From the NCBI RefSeq assembly GCF_003987015.1, contig NZ_PIPQ01000007.1, positions 1-64,000 on the forward strand: a stretch of 64,000 bases of DNA, in the 5' to 3' direction. Position 1 is the first letter of the stretch. The number at the start of each line of letters is the position of its first letter. Origin of the DNA: Aliidiomarina taiwanensis (GTDB lineage: Bacteria; Pseudomonadota; Gammaproteobacteria; Enterobacterales; Alteromonadaceae). Shown piece by piece: positions 19,766 through 28,263 of this stretch. Below the pieces are notes generated by a model. That model was not told the origin of the DNA, searched no databases, and was given only the letters and a program-made list of their open reading frames with translations. Made by a program: the position numbers and the translations under genes.

Positions 19766-21458
19766 CTTCGTTTAACCACGCTTTGACAACTTGTGATGAA
19801 AGCTCTGGCTCATTTGCCACGAGCGCCCGTACAGCCTTAAGTAAATCTTCATCTTTATGTAAGTCTGGTAACTTCAAGGTACCATCTGGTGCAAAACCAA
19901 TCGAGTCGGAGTCAAATTGCTGACTCAGTAGTTCTATGGTTTCGTCACCTAAGTCTTGGTCATACGCAAGCAACTGACCCATTTCGTTTTTATCCGTGTC
20001 ATCCGGGTTAATCAGTTTCTTCAGCATCGGACGAACAACAGTCAGCAGCAGCACAATAATAACCAAGCCACCCACGACTAAGCGTAGCAAGCGCCATACC
20101 CAGGCTTCTTCCCACCAAGGCATGCTTGCGTCTTCCAGTACAGGGGCTTCTAAGAATGGAAAGCTTACCACTTCTATCGAGTCGCCTCGATTAATATTAT
20201 AGCCTAAGCCACCTTGCAGCATACGGCGAATGCTGGCTATTTCTTCTTCAGTAAAGGCTTCACGTACAGCTTCACCATTTTCACCTTGCCCGCGCTTATG
20301 GTCTAACGCCACCGACACACTCAGGCGCTTTAACACGCCGCTTTGCTGGCGGGTATGGCTGATGGTTTGATCAAGCTCATAATTTCGAGTTTCTTCGCGA
20401 TGACTTTGTCCCTCACGTGCGTTAGCTGTTGCTCCACCCGTGACTTCTTGAGGAATGTCCGACTCCAATGGCGGTTGGTTCGACAGCGCACCGGGCACGC
20501 CAGACGCACCACCACCCACACTGTTATTTTCTATAATCATTTCGCTGCGGACAGCTGGTAAGTCTGGGTTATAAGAACGCTGCGTTTGTTCAACTTGGGT
20601 GAAGTCCATGGTGACATCAACTTGCGCTGTGTAATTTCCATAACCCAGCACAGGAGCGAGAATAGTGTCTATTTTTTCCATGAACTCACGTTCACGTTGG
20701 CGCTCAATTTCATATTCCAAACGAGCTGCAGCCGACAACTCATTTTGTGAGCCGGAGTGCAGTAAACGCCCATTTTGATCCGTTACCGTTACTTGGTTTG
20801 GTTTTAATTGCGGGACAGCCGAAGCAACCAAGTCAACAATCGCTTCCACTTCTTCACGGCTTAGTTGCTGGCGACGGCTTTTAATCATTACACTCGCTGT
20901 GGGCGGTCGCTCACGGCGAGTAAATACGTTTTCTTTCGGTACAGCTAACAACACCCGAGCCGTAGCTACCGACTGCATTTCTTCAATGGTGCGGGCAAGT
21001 TGCTGCTCACGGGCATATTTTAAACGCTCACTTTCAAGGCGCTGACTCACACCAAAACCAGGCTCTTGTAAAATCAGCTCGTTCCCTGTTGAACTGCGCG
21101 CAGGTTCAATTCCCTGGCGGGTCATACGTAGGCGAATGGCGTTTATTTCACTTTCCAGCACATAGACAGTGTTACCTTCAACTTTATATTCAAGTTGATT
21201 TGCGTCTAAAAAGTCTAGCGTTTCAATCAGTTGGTCTGTGTCCATACGACCAAGCGGACGATACTCTGGTTCCTGAGCCCACAGCATGATGAATACAGCA
21301 ATTGCTAAACATATGGCAAGCGCAAGCACAATAATCACTTGTCGCATAACATCAATATTAGCGAGAGCCTCCATAAAACCGGACTTTTGCTCTTCCGTGT
21401 TCTTTGGGTCGTTACTCAGTTCGTTCTCAGTAACCATTAAATCTGTAGACTCAGCCAT
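19758..21458 (-). CDS. fliF: Flagellar MS-ring protein FliF
   Basis: FliF forms the MS ring that seeds basal-body assembly. It is 566 aa. A first membrane segment at about 37-60 is followed by the YscJ/FliF ring-building motifs (about 65-240), a Gly/Ser/Gln-rich linker, and a second membrane segment near 455-475. The C-terminal FliG-binding tail ends in QVVKAWLNEDA. Confidence 0.97.
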   Translation of the reverse strand: MAESTDLMVTENELSNDPKNTEEQKSGFMEALANIDVMRQVIIVLALAICLAIAVFIMLWAQEPEYRPLGRMDTDQLIETLDFLDANQLEYKVEGNTVYVLESEINAIRLRMTRQGIEPARSSTGNELILQEPGFGVSQRLESERLKYAREQQLARTIEEMQSVATARVLLAVPKENVFTRRERPPTASVMIKSRRQQLSREEVEAIVDLVASAVPQLKPNQVTVTDQNGRLLHSGSQNELSAAARLEYEIERQREREFMEKIDTILAPVLGYGNYTAQVDVTMDFTQVEQTQRSYNPDLPAVRSEMIIENNSVGGGASGVPGALSNQPPLESDIPQEVTGGATANAREGQSHREETRNYELDQTISHTRQQSGVLKRLSVSVALDHKRGQGENGEAVREAFTEEEIASIRRMLQGGLGYNINRGDSIEVVSFPFLEAPVLEDASMPWWEEAWVWRLLRLVVGGLVIIVLLLTVVRPMLKKLINPDDTDKNEMGQLLAYDQDLGDETIELLSQQFDSDSIGFAPDGTLKLPDLHKDEDLLKAVRALVANEPELSSQVVKAWLNEDA

Positions 21459-21481
21459 GGTTCAATCTCCTCAGTCCAGTA

Positions 21482-21835
21482 TTAAACCGGCATTTGCATA
21501 ATTTTTTCGTACGCTTCCACAACCTTATTACGTACTTGCACAGCCGCTTCAAAGGCAATACTCGACTTTTGAGCGGCAATCATACCTTCAGCAATAGAAA
21601 CATTTGGGTCACCCATTTCAATACGGCCTCTCAGTTCGCCCGCATGTTGCTGTAGGTCATTCACATTGTCGATTGCCGACTTCAGCATAGCGCCAAAGTC
21701 AGCTCGAGACGTATTACCTGTAGGCTCTACAGCTTGGCTCGGCTGAGTCGGTATTTGAGTTACACCTTGCTGCGCACGCATCTCAGCGATCATGCTTTGC
21801 ATATCTGCTAAAAGTGGATTGTTCGTGACCTTCAT
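21482..21835 (-). CDS. fliE: Flagellar hook-basal body complex protein FliE
   Basis: FliE is the adaptor between the MS ring and the rod. It is 117 aa with the conserved C-terminal block GDPNVSIAEGMIAAQKSSIAFEA (not all shown as one motif; residues about 75-100). The ATG at 21835 has AGAGG ten bases upstream; an in-frame upstream extension lacks support. It is the first gene of the operon and follows a sigma-54 site whose start region overlaps a hairpin that includes this ribosome site. Confidence 0.95.
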   Translation of the reverse strand: MKVTNNPLLADMQSMIAEMRAQQGVTQIPTQPSQAVEPTGNTSRADFGAMLKSAIDNVNDLQQHAGELRGRIEMGDPNVSIAEGMIAAQKSSIAFEAAVQVRNKVVEAYEKIMQMPV

Positions 21836-21842
21836 AACAAAA

Positions 21843-21898
21843 AAACCTCTTACCGTTGCAAGCGTCAAGATTTCGACAGCTTCTTAGATAAGAGGTTT
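21843..21898 (-). terminator. Terminator-like hairpin over the fliE leader
   Basis: On the minus strand the arms AAACCTCTTA (21898-21889) and TAAGAGGTTT (21852-21843) are perfect 10-base complements. A 36-base loop contains further pairing (AAGC/GCTT, GTC/GAC). The distal arm runs into a T7 tract and contains the AGAGG ribosome site of fliE. It can serve as terminator for flrBC transcripts. Transcripts begun at the fliE sigma-54 promoter (predicted start near 21890) would lack most of the first arm. Confidence 0.6.
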
Positions 21899-21899
21899 A

Positions 21900-21917
21900 A
21901 TGCATAAAAAGTGCCAA
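21900..21917 (-). promoter_or_regulatory. sigma-54 promoter of the fliE operon
   Basis: On the minus strand TTGGCACTTTTTATGCAT matches TGGCAC-N5-TTGCW, with GG and GC exactly 12 bases apart. It lies between flrC and fliE, where class II/III flagellar promoters are found in Vibrio and Pseudomonas. The predicted start is near 21890. Confidence 0.8.
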
Positions 21918-21946
21918 CTATTTCTGTGGCGTATTTTGAGGCTTGC

Positions 21947-23308
21947 TTAAGGAATGGTAATACCTTCTTCACGCATTTTTGCTAGCTTATAGCGTAAGGT
22001 GCGTGGACTAATACCAAGCGCCTCGGCTGTTTTTCCACGTTTGCCAGAAAACTTCGTTAGCGTATCAAGAATAATTTCTTGCTCTTGCACCTTTAACTCA
22101 TTCCCAAGCTTGTCCGTGTCGCCTGGCAGTACCTGCTCAGGCATAATGGCTCGGCTTTGCTGCTGATCAACTGCCTGAAAGCGCGCATCGAGCATAATGT
22201 CTCGTGCTTCAATGCAACCGTCCAAATGCATTATCAGGGCTCGCTGCACAACATTTTCCAGCTCTCGTACATTCCCTGGCCAGTGGTATTGCAACAGCTT
22301 CTTTCGGGCTTCCATGCTTAGGTTCGGTATCGCTGTACCCGCTCGTGCACAATGGCGTTCTAATAAATGCTCTGTTAGCGGCAATATGTCGCCCGGACGC
22401 TCTGCTAAGGCGGCCCAATTTAACGGGAACACATTCAGCCGATAATACAAGTCTTCCCTAAAAACACCTTGTGCCACAGCTTCTTGCACGTCCCTGTTGC
22501 TGGTAGCAATAATTCGTATGTCTAAATCCGTTTCTTTACGGCTACCCAGTCGTTCAACTTTACGCTCTTGAATAACCCGCAAAATCTTCGCTTGAAGGCC
22601 TAAGTCCATCTCGGTAATTTCGTCGAGTAGTATGGTGCCGCTATTCGCTTGTTCAAATTTTCCAACGCAACTTTGTACCGCACCGGTAAAGGCCCCCTTT
22701 TCATATCCGAATAAAGTAGCCTCCAGCATATTCTCGGGGATTGCTGCACAGTTTATAGCTACAAATGGCGCGTCACGTCGGTTGGACATGGCATGAATGT
22801 ACTGAGCTAGCACCTCTTTTCCTGAACCACTGGGCCCTGTGACCATAACCGTGGCTTCAGTACTGGCTACACGTTGCGCTAATCGAAGAAGCTCTTCACT
22901 GGACGCGTCGCCAACCACGGGGCGAATAATGTCCATTTCTACCCGCGGTGCATAGCGGGCTACTAAGTCCAACAGCTCATCCGTAACAAATGGCTTACTT
23001 AAATAGTCAACAGCACCCATTTGCATTGCTTTTACGGCATCATCTACATGGGCGTAGGCAGTCATCATAATTACGGGTATGTCATAGCCTTGCCGCTGCA
23101 AACTGGCTAGCAGCTGTATACCGGATATGCCCCCTAGCTGCACATCACTTAATATCAAGCCGGGCATTTGCTTTTGCACAGCAACTAATGCGTCTTCGGC
23201 ACTATTAGCTGTCCGCACTTTGTAGCCATTTAAATCTAGGGTATCTACCAAGGCTTCTTGTAAAGCTAAGTCATCTTCAACCAATAAAATATTTTTATGA
23301 TGACTCAT
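21947..23308 (-). CDS. flrC: Sigma-54 dependent flagellar response regulator FlrC
   Basis: FlrC activates sigma-54 flagellar genes after phosphorylation by FlrB. It is 453 aa. An N-terminal receiver domain has phosphoacceptor Asp55 (LILSDVQLGG). The AAA+ domain follows, with GPSGSGKE (Walker A) and the sigma-54 contact loop EKGAFTGAV. The C-terminal Fis-type helix-turn-helix ends the protein (KTAEALGISPRTLRYKL). AGGAGG (23315-23320) precedes the ATG. The flrB 3' end overlaps it by 14 bases. It is the FleR orthologue of Pseudomonas. Confidence 0.95.
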   Translation of the reverse strand: MSHHKNILLVEDDLALQEALVDTLDLNGYKVRTANSAEDALVAVQKQMPGLILSDVQLGGISGIQLLASLQRQGYDIPVIMMTAYAHVDDAVKAMQMGAVDYLSKPFVTDELLDLVARYAPRVEMDIIRPVVGDASSEELLRLAQRVASTEATVMVTGPSGSGKEVLAQYIHAMSNRRDAPFVAINCAAIPENMLEATLFGYEKGAFTGAVQSCVGKFEQANSGTILLDEITEMDLGLQAKILRVIQERKVERLGSRKETDLDIRIIATSNRDVQEAVAQGVFREDLYYRLNVFPLNWAALAERPGDILPLTEHLLERHCARAGTAIPNLSMEARKKLLQYHWPGNVRELENVVQRALIMHLDGCIEARDIMLDARFQAVDQQQSRAIMPEQVLPGDTDKLGNELKVQEQEIILDTLTKFSGKRGKTAEALGISPRTLRYKLAKMREEGITIP

Positions 23309-24383
23309 AACATACCTCCTGATCCGAGTGAAAAGCACTGCTATTGGCTAAGGGCAGCTGAATGGTAAAGCGGGTGCCTTCCCCTTCTTTACTTTCTACC
23401 TCAATATGTCCTTGGTGCGCTTTCATCACCGTTTTCACTACCGCTAAGCCCAGTCCAGTACCATGACTTTTTCGAGTAAAAAATGGCATAAACACTTGCT
23501 CTAAATCGCTTTTGCTAATGCCAGTCCCCGTGTCTTTTACCTGCACATACAGGGTGTCTTTTTGTTGCTCAAGCTGCACCAACACACGGTCGCCTGCCTT
23601 GCTTGCTTGAATTGCATTGATAACAAGGTTTTGTAACGCACCCGTTAATGCGTTTAAGTTGCCCAGCACACTGCCATGCTCCACGTTGTTTTCAATGCAT
23701 ACGGTAACGTTTTCACGTTCGGCCAAAGGTTCAATTTGGTCTTTAAGTGAATTCAGAATGTCATTCAGGCTAACTTTAGAAACCGGTTGCTGTTCCCCGC
23801 TTTTGGCATACAGCAGCATGTCATTTACTTGCTGCTCTAAGTCTTTTAAGCGGGCCGTTAGACGTCCTGCAAACCTTTTTTGTTGCGGGCCAGACAAGTC
23901 GCCTCGCTCTAAGTTTTCTGCGTAGAGTAAAGCGGCAGACAGGGGGGTACGCACCTGGTGCGCCAAAGACGCCACCATTCGCCCCATGGCAGTCAGTCGT
24001 TGTAGGTGGCTAATACGTTCAAGCAAAGCCCGCGTTTCGGAAAGATCGGTCAATACAATTAACTGGCCCGGTTCGGGCGCTAGCGACGAAATATCAAGCC
24101 TTACTCGGCGCCCAGAACGAAGAGACACTTCATGCCCATCATCGGCTTGCGGCCTAAATGCCCGCTCAATCACAGCCCGCCAGAGTTCTCCCTCTAAAGG
24201 CTCTTCAAGCAAGCGAATCGCCTCGCGGTTGGCTTCTCGTACATAGCCTCGCGCATCGAGTAGCACAACCCCATTGGGCATCGCTTGCACTAAACTACGA
24301 ACATGCACACCCACCCTTTCGCGGGAAGGTGTTTGCATTACTCGTGTGCGAGTAAAATTCATCACTGCAGAAGTTTGCGCCAT
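23295..24383 (-). CDS. flrB: Flagellar sensor histidine kinase FlrB
   Basis: FlrB is the cytoplasmic kinase partner of FlrC (FleS in Pseudomonas). It is 362 aa. A PAS domain (about 40-130) precedes the dimerisation domain with the phosphorylated His in LAHQVRTPLSAALLYAEN and an HATPase domain (NLVINAIQASKAGD; DTGTGI; GTGLGLAVVKT). No membrane segments are seen. The ATG at 24383 has GGAG eight bases upstream. A sigma-54 site lies about 35 bases before the start. Confidence 0.94.
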   Translation of the reverse strand: MAQTSAVMNFTRTRVMQTPSRERVGVHVRSLVQAMPNGVVLLDARGYVREANREAIRLLEEPLEGELWRAVIERAFRPQADDGHEVSLRSGRRVRLDISSLAPEPGQLIVLTDLSETRALLERISHLQRLTAMGRMVASLAHQVRTPLSAALLYAENLERGDLSGPQQKRFAGRLTARLKDLEQQVNDMLLYAKSGEQQPVSKVSLNDILNSLKDQIEPLAERENVTVCIENNVEHGSVLGNLNALTGALQNLVINAIQASKAGDRVLVQLEQQKDTLYVQVKDTGTGISKSDLEQVFMPFFTRKSHGTGLGLAVVKTVMKAHQGHIEVESKEGEGTRFTIQLPLANSSAFHSDQEVCYESS

Positions 24384-24415
24384 AATATTGTCTCCAATCA
24401 TTCTTAGAGACAATC

Positions 24416-24433
24416 ATGCAAGCGGCATGCCAA
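24416..24433 (-). promoter_or_regulatory. sigma-54 promoter of flrBC
   Basis: On the minus strand TTGGCATGCCGCTTGCAT has GG and GC at the exact 12-base spacing and a consensus TTGCA at -12. It lies between flrA and flrB, consistent with FlrA-activated flrBC transcription as known in Vibrio cholerae. Confidence 0.75.
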
Positions 24434-24469
24434 CAAGGCAGGAGGAAAGTTTGTAACTAAATGAAGGGG

Positions 24470-25936
24470 TTAAGCGTCGCTGCGGGTTAGCTGATACTTT
24501 CTCATTTTTTCAACTAAGGTTGTGCGGCGCATACCTAGTTGCTCCGCTGCCCGGGCAACAACCCACTCTTGCTGCTCAAGCGCTTGGCGAATCAGCTCAA
24601 CTTCCAAGTCGCCCAGCAAAGCACGTAAATCGACGCCCTCTTTAGGCAAGCTCGCGGGAATAAAGCCACCATTCTCTTCGTATAATACGTTATCAAGCTC
24701 TGCTTCGTCTTCAGCAAACATGGCGTTTAGGGCGTCGCGCTCGTGCATTTCGTCTGGGTATACAGGCGTATACGGCTCAACACTTTCATCACGATACTTG
24801 CCTGGCAGGTCAGCCACGTCAACTACACGCCCTGCATGGGTAATGGTTAGGCGCTCTACCAGGTTCGACAGTTCGCGCACATTTCCCGACCAACGTTGCC
24901 TCGCTAAAGAAGCCATTGCGCCTTCAGTAAAACGTATCGACTCACCTTCATAATCATGCATACGTCTCACTAGCTCATTCACAAGCAAGGGAATGTCACC
25001 ATCGCGCTGCCTTAAAGCCGGCATTTCTATTGGAAATACATTTAAACGATAAAAAAGGTCTTCTCGGAACTTGCCTTCACTTATTAGGTTTTCAAGGCCT
25101 TGGTGAGTTGCAGCAACTATACGCACATCTGCTTTTAAGGTTTTATTACCGCCCACACGTTCAAACTCACGCTCTTGCAAAACCCGCAGTAATTTTACTT
25201 GCATGGGCAAAGGCATATCCCCTATTTCATCCAAGAAAAGAGTACCACCTTGGGCTAGCTCGAAACGCCCTTTGCGCATGCCCACAGCCCCCGTAAAGGC
25301 CCCTTTCTCATGACCGAAAAGCTCACTTTCAAGCAATTCAGCTGGAATGGCACCACAGTTAACTGGAACAAAAGGCCCTGTGGCCCGCTTCGAACAGTCG
25401 TGAATACCACGCGCCACCACTTCTTTACCCGTTCCCGACTCACCCAGAATCAGCACATTCGCGTTAGAGGGCGCAACCTGCACCACCTGTTCGCGGACAC
25501 TTCGCATGGCCGCACTTTGCCCAACAAGGGTTTGCGTTAGTTGGTTCAGTTGTGCAGCATGCACCGTCTTCTGTTGATCGGGTTTTTGCGCATGGTACTC
25601 CTGCGCAAAGTGTAGAAGTTGAATAACAGCCCCATAGGTAGGCGCTTCCGACAAAACACCAATGCAGTTGCTATACTCGCGCAGCTTCTGTTCGGCCCGC
25701 TCCGTTAAAATAAATGGCGTTCCAGGAAAGTGCTTTAACAACCCAGGTTGTGCTGCCACATCATCTAACACCACAACTAATGGCAGTTGAGGAGTCAGTT
25801 CTAGTTTGTGCTCGAGGGTTTCCAGCGACAGCTGCTCAACTTTTTCCCCAACAAAGCTGAAAATAGTACTTAATGAACGTGCCGTGTCCTTGCTCGAAGA
25901 AACAACGCAAACAACAATACTGTGCTTTGTAGACAA
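24470..25936 (-). CDS. flrA: Flagellar master transcription activator FlrA
   Basis: FlrA (FleQ in Pseudomonas) is the top regulator of polar flagellar synthesis and is inhibited by cyclic di-GMP in relatives. A degenerate receiver-like N-domain (about 1-130) is followed by the AAA+ domain with GESGTGKE and EKGAFTGAV and a C-terminal helix-turn-helix ([17 protein letters not shown]). The best start is a TTG at 25936, with GAGG eight bases upstream inside the last codons of the DUF1285 gene, giving 488 aa. A GTG at 25969 would overlap that gene by 32 bases. Confidence 0.9.
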   Translation of the reverse strand: MSTKHSIVVCVVSSSKDTARSLSTIFSFVGEKVEQLSLETLEHKLELTPQLPLVVVLDDVAAQPGLLKHFPGTPFILTERAEQKLREYSNCIGVLSEAPTYGAVIQLLHFAQEYHAQKPDQQKTVHAAQLNQLTQTLVGQSAAMRSVREQVVQVAPSNANVLILGESGTGKEVVARGIHDCSKRATGPFVPVNCGAIPAELLESELFGHEKGAFTGAVGMRKGRFELAQGGTLFLDEIGDMPLPMQVKLLRVLQEREFERVGGNKTLKADVRIVAATHQGLENLISEGKFREDLFYRLNVFPIEMPALRQRDGDIPLLVNELVRRMHDYEGESIRFTEGAMASLARQRWSGNVRELSNLVERLTITHAGRVVDVADLPGKYRDESVEPYTPVYPDEMHERDALNAMFAEDEAELDNVLYEENGGFIPASLPKEGVDLRALLGDLEVELIRQALEQQEWVVARAAEQLGMRRTTLVEKMRKYQLTRSDA

Positions 25937-25937
25937 A

Positions 25938-26483
25938 CTACTTACCTCTTCCTTTTTCAGCGAGCTCACTTATTTTGAAGCGGCTCGCCCCACTTTCCAA
26001 GTAATATCCCGGAGCCTCATTTGCACGGTGTGTGTCGAGTATCTCAGCCCACTGATAATATACATTTCGGTGCACACGTGCTAGCAAGTCATCTCGAATT
26101 CTTACGGCTGGCAGCTCCTTTTCCGTTACCACAGGGTATTCCTCACCTAATAAGTAACGCTCACCAATATTTGTTTCTACTTGCAGAACTGGCCCTTGGT
26201 CCGAGTCCACTTTATTCCATTGTGTAATCAGAAAAGGAAGGTCCACTACCTGAATTCGTATTTTTTCCACGGGCGTCACTAAAAAGTACTCGCCCTCTTC
26301 TTGTACCAAAACACTGGCAAAGAGCCTCACTAGTGGCATCCGCTTGATCACACCACCTTCATAAAGCCAGTCTCCATTGGCTTCGATGGTAATATCTAAG
26401 TCACCGCAAAAAGCAGGGCTCCAATTCTCGGTGGGTGCCCTATGTTGTTGCTCTAATTGCTTTTGTAACTCTTCTAGCCGCAT
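25938..26483 (-). CDS. DUF1285 domain-containing protein
   Basis: A 181 aa soluble protein. The fold family (DUF1285, PF06938) is recognised from the N-terminal [20 protein letters not shown] block and the later [18 protein letters not shown] segment. The family has two beta-barrel-like domains and no settled function. It lies between a LuxR-type regulator and flrA on the same strand, with 12 bases before it and one base after it, so the three genes are probably one operon. A link with flagellar control is an inference from position. Confidence 0.8.
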   Translation of the reverse strand: MRLEELQKQLEQQHRAPTENWSPAFCGDLDITIEANGDWLYEGGVIKRMPLVRLFASVLVQEEGEYFLVTPVEKIRIQVVDLPFLITQWNKVDSDQGPVLQVETNIGERYLLGEEYPVVTEKELPAVRIRDDLLARVHRNVYYQWAEILDTHRANEAPGYYLESGASRFKISELAEKGRGK

Positions 26484-26495
26484 GCCAACTGCCTA

Positions 26496-27110
26496 TTAGC
26501 CTTTCTGTTTTAATAGGTACCATAAGGTGGCTTCAGTACGGTTCGACACCTTAATAGCTTTGAAAATTGACGATAAATGAACGCGGATAGTGCCTTCTGT
26601 AATGCCTAAAATATTTGCTATTTCACGGTTTGAAAGCCCTTGCGCTAAAAGCTGCATAATTTCTTGCTGTCGTGGTGAAAGCTTACGGCCTGAATCGGTT
26701 CTTAGGCGATCACCATGACTTGATGACATATCAGGTACATAGGCTTTACCCTGTAAAATGCCATGCACGGCTAACTTAAACTCTTCTGCGGTGGTTTCTT
26801 TGTTCAGGTAACTGTGCGCACCTAGGCTTAGGCACTCTTGAATATCCGAACGAAGTTGACGCCAAGTAAACAGGGCAATATGGGCCTCGGGTGCTAATTG
26901 CGCTAAACGGCTGACAACCTCTTTATACTCAGCATCAGGCAAGTCTAACTCGGAGAATATTAAGTCGTACGTTTCGCCACTTTGCAAGTACCCTTGTGCA
27001 ACATCTAAATCCGTTGCTTCATATATAGCAACATCGGAGCTATAACTAGTGAGCAAGTAAATTAAGCCTGAGCGTGTAATAAATTGCGGGTCTACGATTA
27101 AAATTTTCAT
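26496..27110 (-). CDS. LuxR/NarL-family regulator with atypical receiver domain
   Basis: A 204 aa DNA-binding protein. The N-terminal receiver fold (about 1-120) starts MKILIVDP and keeps Thr82 and Lys104. The residue at the phosphorylation position is Glu54 (DLIFSELDLPD) where NarL-type regulators have Asp, and the second acidic-pocket residue is Pro8 rather than Asp. The C-terminal GerE/LuxR helix-turn-helix (about 140-195) is canonical, with LSPRQQEIMQLLAQGLSNREIA. It is therefore probably active without phosphorylation. It heads the probable LuxR-DUF1285-flrA operon and may govern flagellar genes; that role is inferred. Confidence 0.88.
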   Translation of the reverse strand: MKILIVDPQFITRSGLIYLLTSYSSDVAIYEATDLDVAQGYLQSGETYDLIFSELDLPDAEYKEVVSRLAQLAPEAHIALFTWRQLRSDIQECLSLGAHSYLNKETTAEEFKLAVHGILQGKAYVPDMSSSHGDRLRTDSGRKLSPRQQEIMQLLAQGLSNREIANILGITEGTIRVHLSSIFKAIKVSNRTEATLWYLLKQKG

Positions 27111-27230
27111 GCGTAATTTAAACTCCGAGCCAGTACCCTATGGTTAAGTGAGTTATAACTCTATGATTTACTTCAGCTGACGCAGCTGTAACGTCATTCG
27201 CTGCCTGCAACTATAAGCATAGGTAAGTAT

Positions 27231-28244
27231 ATGAACAAGGTCACTAACTTTAACAAAAATATTAGTCATATGTTAGCACTGCGCCTTTGTTTCTGCTTTT
27301 TATTGGCAAATTCACTGCTCGCTTGCTCGCCAGCACCTCCAGGCTTCTCTCAAAAACAGCTGGGTGATTGGAGCATTCATGACGCGGCGTTCTCCGCGCA
27401 AGGGGAGCTTGCTCTGAGCGTTAGCCAAGACATCGGCTTATACACCCAACAAGGTGACCTCAAGTATTTGTTCCAGTTACCTGCGCCGGAAGGTATATGG
27501 CAGCTCGCATGGCAAAACAATTCACACCTGTGGGTGTACGACAGATACCACCTACACCTTTTACAATTAACCGAGCAGCCTACCGCCAACCACAAACTGA
27601 CGGTGCCTGAAGGTATTCGCTTCGTGGCCGTTTCCGAGCACGGTCTACTTCTCGCGACCGAAACACAGCAAGTACTTTGGTACGGTTTTGACACTTCAAA
27701 TACATTACAACCAGCGCAAACTTTATTTGAGCAGTTACCGAAAGTGTCAGCTGTTGGTACGCCCACGGCTGATCACTTCTATGTGGCGACCCAGCAGGGG
27801 ACTGTTTGGCTGTGGAAAAAGAGCAATTATAATCTAGCCAAGCAGTATTCTCTGGAACAACCCGTTCATTCCTTGGTCGCTATTGGGTACTCCCTCTACG
27901 CTATAACCCGTGAAAGCCTGAGCCCGCTAGCCCGCCAACAAACACTGCAGCTTTGGGAGCTAAGCCCAACACTAGCACAGCAACCTATATTAATTCCTGA
28001 CACACAAAACATTGCCAGTATATTAGCGCTCGAAAATACACTTATTATTGGCGGCGGCCAAAGCAGCTGGCTCAGTTTCAATATGTCGACTCAGCAAGTG
28101 CTAGCTAGTTACCAAGCCAAGCGTCGGCTGCAGAAAAATAGTCGCACTATTGCCATGCACGCTCAAGACAGTGTAATCCTTACGTTAAACTCTCGAGGCA
28201 CACTACAAATTTGGCAAAAAACACGTATATTGAAGCATCCATAA
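27231..28244 (+). CDS. Putative lipoprotein with beta-propeller-like repeats
   Basis: A 337 aa protein with a signal peptide and lipobox (NSLLAC, Cys32), so likely a lipoprotein of the cell envelope. The mature part has repeating short beta-rich blocks ending in W/Y plus a hydrophobic pattern (DIGLYTQQGDLKYLF, HLWVYDRYHLHLLQL, GTVWLWKKSN, GTLQIWQKT) that resemble WD40/PQQ propeller blades. No catalytic motif is seen. A second Met at residue 14 is a possible start. It is followed after 19 bases by a secreted amidohydrolase. Function unknown. Confidence 0.7.
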   Translation: MNKVTNFNKNISHMLALRLCFCFLLANSLLACSPAPPGFSQKQLGDWSIHDAAFSAQGELALSVSQDIGLYTQQGDLKYLFQLPAPEGIWQLAWQNNSHLWVYDRYHLHLLQLTEQPTANHKLTVPEGIRFVAVSEHGLLLATETQQVLWYGFDTSNTLQPAQTLFEQLPKVSAVGTPTADHFYVATQQGTVWLWKKSNYNLAKQYSLEQPVHSLVAIGYSLYAITRESLSPLARQQTLQLWELSPTLAQQPILIPDTQNIASILALENTLIIGGGQSSWLSFNMSTQQVLASYQAKRRLQKNSRTIAMHAQDSVILTLNSRGTLQIWQKTRILKHP

Positions 28245-28263
28245 CACAAATAAGAGTCAGGCT

